64,000 nucleotides of DNA from Helicobacter turcicus (GCF_019711685.1 NZ_JAIGYQ010000007.1:17589-81588), one strand, 5' to 3'. Positions 28,818-37,326 are shown, counted from the stretch's first letter. Notes: a model not told the origin generated them from the letters alone. Numbers and translations: made by a program.

Positions 28818-28826
28818 AAATTTTGT

Positions 28827-29813
28827 TTGCTCTTTATCAATGAATTAAGGAGTAATCAAGCAAATTGCGATTCCGCACAAAAAGATTCAAAAGAGGTAGT
28901 CCAAGATTTGCTCAATCAAACAACAGAGCAAATCAAACTTTACCTTGAGTATTCTTATTATAGAGAGTTAGCAAGTGTGCAAGGCGATAGCATAGCGCAA
29001 TTAGAATCGTTTATGCAAAATTAACTAATCTAAAAGACATTCCATTGCCAATAGAATACAAATATAATGAAGTGATAAATGATTTAATACAAGAGATGGA
29101 AAATTAATAAATGTTTATTAGATTTTGGTGCCACAATTAATAGAAACTTAAAAAATAGAGAAAATACCAAACAGGAATTGTTAGGGCTATTATCGCAGAT
29201 AAAAAACAATCCAAATCAAGATTTATTGCAACAATTAGTAGGAGAAGCATGCACAGATGAGTTTGCAGGGGAAGTTAGAAAAGGAGAGAAAGTCCGCGAT
29301 GGAATTTTAAATGAGTATAGTGCCTCTAATTTATCTATTGCCCATTCTTTAAAGGAATTTTTTGATATTACAGAGATATGTGGAACGATTTCAGAATCTA
29401 GCAAAGCTAAGATTCAAGAATCTTTACAAGTAGCGCAAAGATATTTGTATAATCAAAGTGGCAGCATAGACACTTCCTTTAAAGTAGGAAATTATGTTAT
29501 CACCTTTAACGAATGCCCTATGCTAATGAATATATTTTTAGATGGCATTGGCTTCTCTATTTCTTATCAAAAGCCCGATGAACTCCTTGCTTTTCTCTCC
29601 TCCAACTTTGATTCCACCCAAAGCATTTTTGAAATCCTAGAACAAAAAGACAGACTAGAAAGAAAAAATCAAGAACTAAAAGAAGAGTCAAAAAAACAAC
29701 AAGCCTTAAAAGATTCTGGAATCTCTAATACAACTTTTATTAAAACAGATTCTAAAAGTGATTCTATAATGCAAACATTGCTTAAGGATTCTCAAAAAAG
29801 CAAGGATACATAA
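28827..29813 (+). pseudogene. Broken paralogue of the coiled-coil-tail family
   Basis: Three open pieces make up this region. The first (28827-29024) runs to ESFMQN and stops. A shift of one base at about 29022 continues it as KLTNLKDIPLPIEYKYNEVI, which aligns with TPTKYKYEQSLRFLEQQM of the copy at 33.1 kb. After another stop, the frame reopens and runs from about 29103 to 29813, ending in the shared coiled-coil tail. No ATG begins any piece convincingly. The last 214 coding bases are identical to those of the intact gene at 25786-26784. Confidence 0.6.
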
Positions 29814-29891
29814 AAGATTCTTTGAGTGATTGTGTAACACTTTTTAAAAAAAGCAAAAGTTAAAAATATTTTGCATTTTATTTTTAAGTTT
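29600..29891 (+). repeat. 292-base direct repeat, copy 2
   Basis: This matches 26571-26862 base for base by eye. Here the repeat runs into an intact prepeptide promoter (TTTTGGCAGATTATAAT). In copy 1 it is fused directly to the signal-peptide codons, which identifies this arrangement as the ancestral one. Confidence 0.75.
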
Positions 29892-29938
29892 TGGCAGATT
29901 ATAATTTAAAAATTAGGGTTAAGAAAAAAGGGGTAACA
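29871..29938 (+). promoter_or_regulatory. Repeated promoter region of prepeptide copy D
   Basis: TATAAT is at 29900-29905 and GGGGTAACA lies just before the ATG. The region is nearly identical to that of copy B (25204-25269). Confidence 0.5.
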
Positions 29939-30250
29939 ATGAAAAAGCTGATTTTAGGAGTCTTTTTAAGCTTTGGATTTATAAGTATCTCCTATGCAGA
30001 AGAGTTAGATTTAATCTCTCTTGCAACACATGGTAAGTTAAATGAAAGCTCTTTAGGGGTTAGGGTTTTAAACGATGAGGAGATGCGTAAGGTTGTGGGG
30101 GGAATTCGATATCTTGGCACAAATTATGGTTACACCTATGTTACTATGCCACTTAGTAATAATTACAATGCAAATATAAGACCACAGACAAATAATCAAG
30201 CAATTTATTCAAATGCGTTTATGAAATGGTATAAACCACCTTACCATTAA
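29939..30250 (+). CDS. Sec-exported double-glycine prepeptide copy D
   Basis: This intact 103-residue prepeptide starts at the ATG at 29939, with GGGG six bases upstream; the frame extends further 5' but only into promoter sequence. Residues 1-20 are the Sec signal, 21-55 the second leader ending VLNDEEMRKVVGG, and 56-103 a 48-residue core (starting IRYLGTNYGYTYV, ending YKPPYH) very rich in Tyr and Asn. The leader differs from copy B by only three or four residues, while the cores share nothing obvious. It is followed after 20 bases by the EF-hand gene. Confidence 0.75.
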   Translation: MKKLILGVFLSFGFISISYAEELDLISLATHGKLNESSLGVRVLNDEEMRKVVGGIRYLGTNYGYTYVTMPLSNNYNANIRPQTNNQAIYSNAFMKWYKPPYH

Positions 30251-30270
30251 TTATTAAAATAAGGGAAATA

Positions 30271-31407
30271 ATGTATGATTTTGGCAATGGGAATCTCAAC
30301 AGTGTTGCTACGAAATTAAGAAATTTAACTGTTTATCAGTCTCCTAAAATATCTTTTAATGAGACAAAATTACAAGAACGGTCTATTCCAAAAGTTGATG
30401 GAGACATCTCTAATATTTATTTTAGAGACATAATAAGTGGTGAGATTATCGGGGCGAAGCTCACAGAGGAGAACCTTAAAAAAATACAGAATATCTTTGG
30501 TGATAGCGCAGTAGAAAGCATCGGTAATGGCAAGTCTATTTTAAATGGTAAAGCAGAGGAGTTTGTAAGCGGTTGGTATGGAGATATTGCCTATAAAAGA
30601 GGCTATTTGAAAGCTGATGCTGATTTTAATGGAATCCTAAGTGCGGAAGAGAAGAAAAACACAACTTCTTTTTTTGGTATAGGCGGGTTTGTTTCGGGAA
30701 ATTCTATCTATCCAACAGAATTTTTGCGGTATAAAACAACTAATGAGTTTAGTAATTCCGATAAAGGTAGTAGATTCAAAATGGGAGATACTATCGCCGA
30801 TGAACTTAATCAAACTTTGCAATATGATAAAAATATGGATGGTCGTATCAAGTGGGGAGACATCGCATCAACGAAAGATGTTCTTGAGTATTTAAAAGAA
30901 TTCACTGAATCTGGAAGTGGTGGTTATGACCCCTCATTAGTCCTTGACACGATTATGGATTTTTTCAAGGAATGGGACAAGCAGCTTAAAGAAATTCTAA
31001 ATGAAATGCTTAATGAGACCGATCTGCTAATAGGTGATGTAAAAGCTAACGATTCCATAGAAGCAGTTTTCAAAAAAATTATGGAATCTCCTAAAAAAGA
31101 AGAAGTCTTAGGCGAAATTCAAGAAAAAATTCAAGAAAAATTTAATGGAGAGCAAACAGAAAAACACTTCAATGAGAAATCTTTAACAAAAACAGATTCT
31201 ACTTCTACACGAGATATAGCCCAAGATTCCACATTTCAAGCAATTCATAAACTTACAAAACTTGATGAAACAATACTAAAAGATAATTTGTTCAAGAATC
31301 CAAACTTTGAAGATGATATTATTGCTATCGTGCAAGAGTTAGCACAAAACTTAGAAAGCAGACAAACTACCCTAGAATCTGCAGAAATCTTAAAAATTGA
31401 TGCTTAA
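30271..31407 (+). CDS. EF-hand protein, partner of prepeptide copy D
   Basis: This 378-residue protein has no signal peptide. It contains two canonical 12-residue EF-hand loops: DADFNGILSAEE at residues 116-127 (all ligand positions filled) and DKNMDGRIKWGD at 186-197 (Asp at position 12). The C-terminal third is acidic and helical with tandem EIQEKIQEKF. AAGGGA precedes the ATG. Calcium binding is likely; if the protein acts outside the cell it must leave by a route other than Sec. It sits between prepeptide D and the C39 peptidase on the same strand. Confidence 0.65.
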   Translation: MYDFGNGNLNSVATKLRNLTVYQSPKISFNETKLQERSIPKVDGDISNIYFRDIISGEIIGAKLTEENLKKIQNIFGDSAVESIGNGKSILNGKAEEFVSGWYGDIAYKRGYLKADADFNGILSAEEKKNTTSFFGIGGFVSGNSIYPTEFLRYKTTNEFSNSDKGSRFKMGDTIADELNQTLQYDKNMDGRIKWGDIASTKDVLEYLKEFTESGSGGYDPSLVLDTIMDFFKEWDKQLKEILNEMLNETDLLIGDVKANDSIEAVFKKIMESPKKEEVLGEIQEKIQEKFNGEQTEKHFNEKSLTKTDSTSTRDIAQDSTFQAIHKLTKLDETILKDNLFKNPNFEDDIIAIVQELAQNLESRQTTLESAEILKIDA

Positions 31408-31490
31408 AACTTAGACTACAATGATATGTTTAGGGATTCTGAAGGTAACAAAAAGAAGTTTAATCTAAAAATTGCTCCCAAAGATTTTTG

Positions 31491-32063
31491 ATGAATAAAG
31501 CTATTTTTATTGTTCTATGCTCAATCAATTTTTGCTTCTCCTTCTCTGTTAAATCTCTCCAAGAGCTACATAATCAAAATGTTATTAGACAACAATATGA
31601 AGAATCTTGCGGGGCTTCTGCTTTAGCGACATTATTAAATCTTTTTACCTTTAAGCAATACGCAGAACAAGATATATTAAATCTCTTAAACCAAAAAACA
31701 GATATGTTAAGCTTTAAAGAATTACAACAAACAGCAAATACTCTAGGATATAGGACAAAAGGATTCCAACTCAAAAGAGAAGTTTTAGAGCAAACTTCTT
31801 ATCCTTTACTAGTTAGAATAGAAAATGACCCTAGATTTCCGCATTTTGTAGTGATTATAAATTATCAAGGAGATTTCATTAAAGTTCTTGACCCAAACTT
31901 TGGAGAATACATTGCAACAAAGAAAGAGTTTTATTCTATCTGGGATAGGAATCATGAAGGGGGATTTGCTTTAATTATTACAGATAAAGAAAACTCTAAA
32001 CCCAGTATAAAAGATTTGGAGTTTCCTAGTGAGAGGTTTTTAAATAGATTTAGCCTCTTTTAA
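31491..32063 (+). CDS. Stand-alone periplasmic C39 (double-glycine) cysteine peptidase
   Basis: This 190-residue protein starts with a signal peptide (NKAIFIVLCSINFCFSFS). The C39 core follows: oxyanion Gln and catalytic Cys in IRQQYEESCGASALATLL (Gln34, Cys40), His118 in RFPHFVVIINYQ and Asp134 in VLDPNFGEY. C39 peptidases cut leaders after GG and are normally fused to ABC exporters. Here there is no membrane or ATPase part, so it should act in the periplasm, like FapD of the Pseudomonas fap operon. The prepeptides of this island, which carry a Sec signal and a GG site, are the obvious substrates (inference). Its 3' end overlaps the opposite-strand pseudogene by 24 bases. A TTG directly before the ATG is an alternative start. 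Confidence 0.8.
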   Translation: MNKAIFIVLCSINFCFSFSVKSLQELHNQNVIRQQYEESCGASALATLLNLFTFKQYAEQDILNLLNQKTDMLSFKELQQTANTLGYRTKGFQLKREVLEQTSYPLLVRIENDPRFPHFVVIINYQGDFIKVLDPNFGEYIATKKEFYSIWDRNHEGGFALIITDKENSKPSIKDLEFPSERFLNRFSLF

Positions 32064-33123
32064 ATCTTTAGAATCCTTAAGCAATATTTGCATTATAGAA
32101 TCACTTTTAGAATCTGTTTTAATAAAAGTCGTATTAGAGATTCCAGAATCTTTTAAGGCTTGTTGCTTTTTTGATTCTTCTTTTAGTTCTTGATTTTCTC
32201 TTTCTAGTTTGTCTTTTTGTTCTAGGATTTCAAAAATGCTTTGGGTGGAATCAAAGTTGGAAGCAAAATTTAGCATTATAAAAGATTGAGCATCAAATGG
32301 TTGGTCTATGAGCGACAAAACTTTCCAATCTCTAAATGCATGTTTCTTTAACACAGCATTATAAATTTGCACCCCATTTTCATATTCATAGACTTGCATT
32401 TTTGCTATAGCTTCTATAATCTCTTCTTTTTGTTGTGGTGAAAGTCTATTGATGTCATCTACATGCGAGAAGAATAGACTATAAGTATGTTCTGGAGATG
32501 AATAACTCCAATGACTAAGAGCTAGGCGATCTGCTTGTTCTTGTGAGAGTTTCATAGCTGGTGGATTCTCTAAACTCCCTGAAATGATATGCGCCCATAA
32601 TGTATAGCAAACTCGCATAGTTCACCGTGCATCTGCTAGATATGAAGTCCTCTTCTTCTTGTGAGTATATTGGTGCTTGTCCTGCGGCAAATTCAACCTT
32701 TAGAATTCGTTTTGCTAATTGGATTACATCATAATTTTCTCTTGCAATTTCTGCCATTATCTTATCCATTTGTTGCTCTAAAAATCTCAAAGATTGTTCG
32801 TATTTATATTTAGTTGGCGTTGCTGTCTTTGACAATTCTGCTGCTTTTGTTTCTATTTCTTGTATTAATATATGTGTGCTTGAAGCATATATCGTCATCA
32901 CAAATGTCTGAGAAACAAGACATGGTTGCCGGAGCCCATAATTATCATAAAAGGAATAAAGCACAGGATAATTATTATACTCACGCACTTGCTTTAAAAG
33001 CTCAGCATCAGAAAGCTCTACTTTTTGCTCTTTGTTTTTTATTGTTGAATTTGCGCTTCTGTTTAATAAAACACTAGAGTTTCTATAATCAGAATAAATA
33101 TTTGCTTGATTATTAATATGCAT
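32040..33123 (-). pseudogene. Frameshifted paralogue of the coiled-coil-tail family
   Basis: Two overlapping frames, 33123 to 32515 and 32618 to 32040, together give one protein of about 340 residues parallel to the gene at 25786. The N-terminal piece (MHINNQANIYSDYRNSS) includes MGAYHFREF. The sense then moves to the other frame, which carries LSQEQADRLALSHW and the shared tail NFDSTQSIFEILEQKDKLE. The switch lies around 32540-32600, with no long homopolymer there, so this is a fixed frameshift rather than an obvious phase switch. The tail is an inverted copy of 26571-26784. Confidence 0.65.
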
Positions 33124-33530
33124 TCAATACCCCTAAGTATCATTTTGTTAAATATCAAGCAAAAAGTGTGCCTAAATATTACCAATTTTAAAAGTAAATA
33201 TTCTTTAAATAAAATAATATTTACTAAGAAATTACAAAAGTAGCATTTATAAATCTACAAATTCCTTTAAAATTATTCTTTCAAAGATTTTTAATTATTC
33301 AAAAAAGTAATGTATTCTCGTCCAGTGTTTAGCGCTAAAAGATTTTGTTTATAAAGAATATCAATTTGTTTGTATCGTGATTTTCTAAGAAATTTAAAAA
33401 GTTAGGAATATGGGGGTGATAGTTTTATTGTGGTTATTTTATAATTAAAAACTTAAATATAAAAAATAATTATTTATTTTAAGTTAAGTTTTAATTATTT
33501 ATAATTTTGCATTCCAAGAAAGGAGATTCT
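33124..33530. other. AT-rich intergenic region upstream of glnK, with inverted repeat
   Basis: No gene is seen in these 407 bases. A perfect 10-base inverted repeat (AGTAAATATT at 33193-33202, AATATTTACT at 33216-33225) could be an operator or a hairpin. The last 100 bases are extremely AT-rich and should hold the glnK-amtB promoter. It forms the right edge of the accessory island. Confidence 0.5.
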
Positions 33531-33878
33531 ATGGAAAAAATTTTTAAGGTTGAAATTATTACGCGCCCTGAAAAGCTTAATATTTTAAAAGATGCTTTGG
33601 CGCAAAAAGGAATTAAGGGAATGACCGTTAGTAATGTTATGGGAGCAGGGAATCAAAAGGGTAAAACCGAAGTGTATAGAGGAAGTGAGATGACTATTGA
33701 TTTGCTTCCAAAGATTCGTGTAGAAATTATTGCTAAGGAAACTCTTGTGAATAATATTATAGATATTGCTAAAAAAACTCTTAATACAGGTAATACAGGA
33801 GATGGAAAAATTCTTCTTTATCCTTTAGAAAATGTTATTAGGATTCGCACAGAACAAGAGGGAATTGATGCTATATAA
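33531..33878 (+). CDS. glnK: PII nitrogen regulatory protein GlnK
   Basis: This 115-residue PII trimer protein senses 2-oxoglutarate, ATP/ADP and nitrogen state and blocks AmtB. The ATG at 33531 with AAAGGAGATT is chosen over the frame's earlier start at 33507. The T-loop has the modifiable tyrosine in QKGKTEVYRGSEM, and the C-terminal GDGKILLYPLENVIRIRTEQ matches the family. amtB follows after 9 bases, the classic glnK-amtB pair. Confidence 0.95.
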   Translation: MEKIFKVEIITRPEKLNILKDALAQKGIKGMTVSNVMGAGNQKGKTEVYRGSEMTIDLLPKIRVEIIAKETLVNNIIDIAKKTLNTGNTGDGKILLYPLENVIRIRTEQEGIDAI

Positions 33879-33887
33879 GGAGAAAAG

Positions 33888-35168
33888 GTGAAAAGTTTAT
33901 GGATTATTTTATTAAGTGGTGGCTTTGCTTTTGGAGCAGAAGGAGAAATTTCTGCAGTGGATACTCTCTTTGTAATTGCTTCATCGGCTTTAGTTTTGTT
34001 AATGACGCCAGCTTTGGGTTTGTTTTATGCAGGTATGGTAAATCGCAATAATACCTTAAATACGATATTAAATAGCACAATGCTTTATGCTTTGATTGCG
34101 TTGCAGTGGATTATACTAGGCTATACTTTAGCCTTTGGCGATGATAAGGGGTGGATTATTGGGGGTTTAAACCATATCTTTTTAACTGATACGAATTATT
34201 CTTATGTAGGAAACATACCCGAGAGACTTTTTGTCTTCTTTCAAATGCTTTTTGCGGTTATTGGAGCGGCAATTATTACAGGTTCATTAGTGGAGCGTAT
34301 GCGATTTGGTGTGCTTTTGGTTTTTATTTTATGTTGGAGCAGTTTAGCTTATGATATTTTAGCGCATTGGGTATGGGGAGGAGGTTGGCTTATGAAGATT
34401 GGTTCTTTGGATTTTGCAGGGGGAGGAGTCGTCCATATTGCCGCTGGAGTTGCTGGACTTATAGGTTGTATTATGCTAGGAAAGAGGAAATTTAAAAGAG
34501 GTCTTTTGCCGCATAGTTTGCCTCTTTCATTTATTGGGGCGATTTTGCTTTGGATGGGCTGGTTAGGATTTAATACAGGGAGTGCTTTAAGTGTGAATTC
34601 TGTTGCTGTTAATGCTTTTATTACAACAAACTTTTCTGTGGTAGGAGCAATGCTATCTTGGATGATTATAGAATGGACAAAATATGGCAAACCAACACTT
34701 TTAGGGAGTATCACTGGCATTGTAGCAGGACTCGTTGCCATTACCCCTGCAGCAGGATTTGTAACACCTTTTGCAAGTATTGTTATAGGTTTTTTGGCTT
34801 CGCCCATTTGTTTTTTTGCTATCAGTTTTTTAAAGAGTAAATTTGGTTATGATGATACATTGGATGCCTTTGGGTTGCACGGAATAGGTGGAATTTGGGG
34901 AGGTATTGCTACAGGACTTTTTGCTACAAGCTCTGTTAATGCGATTGTTCGTGAAGAAGCCATAGGAGAGGGATTATTTTATAGTGGAGATTTTAATTTA
35001 CTTTTTGTGCAATTAGTAGCGGTTTTAGCATGTTTTCTGCTCTCTGCAATCGTGAGTTATGTTATCTTAAAAGTAATGTGTTGTTTTGTTGCTTTACGCG
35101 TAGAAGAAACTCAAGAAGAAAATGGATTAGACCAATCTTTGCATGGAGAAATTGCTTATAGACAATGA
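33888..35168 (+). CDS. amtB: Ammonium transporter
   Basis: This Amt/Rh-family channel in the inner membrane is trimeric and gated by GlnK. About 11 membrane segments follow a short signal-like N-terminus (LWIILLSGGFAFGAEG). The twin pore histidines lie in DFAGGGVVHIAAGVAG and LDAFGLHGIGGIWGG. Its 426 residues are typical. The start is a GTG with AAGGAGAAAAG upstream. H. pylori lacks this pair as far as I recall, which argues for another Helicobacter species. Confidence 0.95.
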   Translation: MKSLWIILLSGGFAFGAEGEISAVDTLFVIASSALVLLMTPALGLFYAGMVNRNNTLNTILNSTMLYALIALQWIILGYTLAFGDDKGWIIGGLNHIFLTDTNYSYVGNIPERLFVFFQMLFAVIGAAIITGSLVERMRFGVLLVFILCWSSLAYDILAHWVWGGGWLMKIGSLDFAGGGVVHIAAGVAGLIGCIMLGKRKFKRGLLPHSLPLSFIGAILLWMGWLGFNTGSALSVNSVAVNAFITTNFSVVGAMLSWMIIEWTKYGKPTLLGSITGIVAGLVAITPAAGFVTPFASIVIGFLASPICFFAISFLKSKFGYDDTLDAFGLHGIGGIWGGIATGLFATSSVNAIVREEAIGEGLFYSGDFNLLFVQLVAVLACFLLSAIVSYVILKVMCCFVALRVEETQEENGLDQSLHGEIAYRQ

Positions 35169-35325
35169 AAAAGCCTTTAAAAGACATTTTCAATTTTTAG
35201 ACCCTTTAAGTAAAAATTATATGGTATTTGTCTTGCTTGATAGAAGTTATTTCTTGACCATCGTTTATTGGCAGTTTCTAATTGAAGCTGCTTTTAAGCA
35301 TTTTAGAGCATCTTTAATCTAAAGG

Positions 35326-35742
35326 TTAATGCATTAGCATTCCATCTTTACCTTTGTTTGCCATGTCTTCTTTGCGTAAGATTGTTATTGTAACTAAGTC
35401 TTCTGTTGGAGTGGCAAATTTTTTGTTTTGTTTATCGTGGTAGCGGCGCAAAATCTTGTGCATACGTCTAATAGCTAAATCCACAGCAACATAAAAATCC
35501 TTATCTGTTTGGTTGATTACAGGTGTGTTAGAGTGCGCTAGAGAAAGTGTAATGTTAATACTAAAGGAACGTTTTTTCTTTTTTTCACCCTTTTTGCTGC
35601 CCTTTTTTTCTTGGTAGGTTACAACAATGCGTGTGTTTAGAATATCAAGTTGATATTTTTCAAGGCTTTGTGTGAGGCTTAAAATGTAGTTCTTCATTGC
35701 TTCGGTTAGCTCAAAGTGACGGGAAGTAATGATTGTGTGCAA
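35326..35742 (-). CDS. hpf: Ribosome hibernation promoting factor (HPF/RaiA family)
   Basis: This 138-residue protein binds the 30S decoding region in resting cells. The family pattern is clear: ITSRHFELTEAMKNYI at the start and DKDFYVAVDLAIRRMHKILRRY with the basic helix. It is longer than short HPFs because of a Lys-rich loop (KKGSKKGEKKKKRS) after the second strand and a 30-residue tail. AAGGAGAGC precedes the ATG. It is first in a minus-strand run with aroE's 5' end 31 bases upstream on the same strand. Confidence 0.85.
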   Translation of the reverse strand: MHTIITSRHFELTEAMKNYILSLTQSLEKYQLDILNTRIVVTYQEKKGSKKGEKKKKRSFSINITLSLAHSNTPVINQTDKDFYVAVDLAIRRMHKILRRYHDKQNKKFATPTEDLVTITILRKEDMANKGKDGMLMH

Positions 35743-35772
35743 TCTGCTCTCCTTATAGACGTTGTTTGTATA

Positions 35773-36555
35773 TTAGAGGATATTTTGCATGCTTTGGCGT
35801 AAAATTTTTGGATCAAATGCGATATTTTGGGATTCCATAAAAATTTCAAAGGCTAAAATTGCTTGGTTAATTAGCATAGCTTTTCCATCAGAAGTTGCTA
35901 TGTCTAGGGATTTTGCAAGTGTTAAAAAGGGTGTTTCTCTGCCATAGATTAAATCAAAAGCCAAGCTCGCACTTTTAAGTAGAGGGCTTAAGAATTCTTT
36001 TTTTAGGGGAAGATCATTGTTTGTAAGTCCAGCTGGTGTAGTATTAATAATGAGGTCATAGGTATTTTTTGGGGTAAATGTATCAAATGTGGCACATTCA
36101 AAATCACAAAAATCCCTTAGTCGCTCTTTAGAGCGGTTAATTAGCGTAACAGAGATTCCTTTTTGTTTTAGGATATGTGCAACGGCTTTTGCAGAGCCTC
36201 CAGCACCGATAATTAATGCGTTTTTTAATGCTAAATTTTCTATGCAAAGATAGAATCCTAGTGCATCGGTGTTGTAGCCTAGCATTTTGCCTTTTTCAAA
36301 AACAATGGTGTTTATTGCGCGAATTTCGTATGCAATCCCAAAAGCTTCATCACAGGAGTTAAAGGCGATTTCTTTAAAAGGCACAGTAATATTTGCTCCT
36401 TTTAAGTGCAAACTTCTTAGATGGTAGAAAGATTGGTTTTCTTGAAGTAAGTAGCGCCCATAAAATCCCGCTATTCCTAAGGAGCTAAATGCATGGTTGT
36501 GTAAAATGGGCGAGAGTGAGTGGGCGATAGGATTGCCGATGACTGCAAATTGCAT
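35773..36555 (-). CDS. aroE: Shikimate 5-dehydrogenase
   Basis: AroE reduces 3-dehydroshikimate with NADPH in aromatic amino-acid synthesis. The substrate motif VIGNPIAHSLSPILHNHAF, the catalytic Lys in GANITVPFKE and the NADPH loop IIGAGGSAKAVAHIL are present, followed by NRSKERL. Its 260 residues are typical. It starts 3 bases after the stop of the SH3 gene, the same neighbour as in H. pylori. Confidence 0.95.
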   Translation of the reverse strand: MQFAVIGNPIAHSLSPILHNHAFSSLGIAGFYGRYLLQENQSFYHLRSLHLKGANITVPFKEIAFNSCDEAFGIAYEIRAINTIVFEKGKMLGYNTDALGFYLCIENLALKNALIIGAGGSAKAVAHILKQKGISVTLINRSKERLRDFCDFECATFDTFTPKNTYDLIINTTPAGLTNNDLPLKKEFLSPLLKSASLAFDLIYGRETPFLTLAKSLDIATSDGKAMLINQAILAFEIFMESQNIAFDPKILRQSMQNIL

Positions 36556-36558
36556 AGT

Positions 36559-37326
36559 TTAATTGCGTAAGATTAAAGAGCGACGGACAACCCATCCGTC
36601 CTTACCACTAGCATTGAAATCTTGAATTCTTACCCAAATTCCACTCTCTTCTACAATGCTAACTGCATCATTTGGTGTGAGCTTGTTTAGGATTTTAGCC
36701 TCTGTGCTAGGGGTTTCTCTGATATTTAAACTTGACACTCTAGAAGTATAGAGTGCTCTTTGCTGTGAATTTTCTACTTTTAGTGGAATTTCTGTTTCTA
36801 GTGCTTTAGATTCTGCAATGTTGTAATTCGCATTAGATTCTATATTTTCAGGGTTTTCTACTTCTTTAACAAAATGCTTTAACACCCAACCAATAGGCTC
36901 TCTAGTATTAGAATCCGCAAGCAAAATCCAATCCTCTTTTTCTTCAAGGATTATAGCCATTTGTGTGGGTGTGAATTTGCCGACAATGGGGGATTGTGTG
37001 CTTGTATCCTTGCGGATATTTAGGGATTTTACAGCACTTGTTAGATAAACAATGGGCTTAGCTTCTGGAAGTTGTTGGGGCGTTGTTAGTGGTGCTTCTG
37101 TGGTAATTTGAGGGGTTTGTGTTTGCGCTTCTCTCTCTGCTTCTGCCTCTTGTGGATTCTCTACATTTGCAATGTTTTGCATGGACTCTTCTAGAGATAT
37201 AGGGTTTTGCGTGGATTCTTTTTTCTTTAGTAATTCAAAAGCAGAGTAATACACTACAAAGGTTAGCAATAATACAAAAACGGGTAAAGGATAAACTTTT
37301 AGAATTTTTTTGAAGCTTTCAAGCAT
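36559..37326 (-). CDS. Membrane-anchored protein with two bacterial SH3 domains
   Basis: One N-terminal membrane helix (YPLPVFVLLLTFVVYYSAF, residues 12-30) is followed by a Gln/Glu/Thr-rich linker and two SH3b domains at about residues 90-155 and 190-255. Each begins SLNIR and has the WILL/WVRI strand and a GWV end. Such domains bind cell-wall peptides, so a periplasmic peptidoglycan role is likely (family knowledge); no enzyme domain is present. It lies directly upstream of aroE and is probably cotranscribed. Confidence 0.8.
   Translation of the reverse strand: MLESFKKILKVYPLPVFVLLLTFVVYYSAFELLKKKESTQNPISLEESMQNIANVENPQEAEAEREAQTQTPQITTEAPLTTPQQLPEAKPIVYLTSAVKSLNIRKDTSTQSPIVGKFTPTQMAIILEEKEDWILLADSNTREPIGWVLKHFVKEVENPENIESNANYNIAESKALETEIPLKVENSQQRALYTSRVSSLNIRETPSTEAKILNKLTPNDAVSIVEESGIWVRIQDFNASGKDGWVVRRSLILRN

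Noticed and set aside
24000..30120. CRISPR-like array formed by the repeated leader sequences
   Set aside because: The repeats are about 120-165 bases, coding, irregularly spaced and in both orientations.
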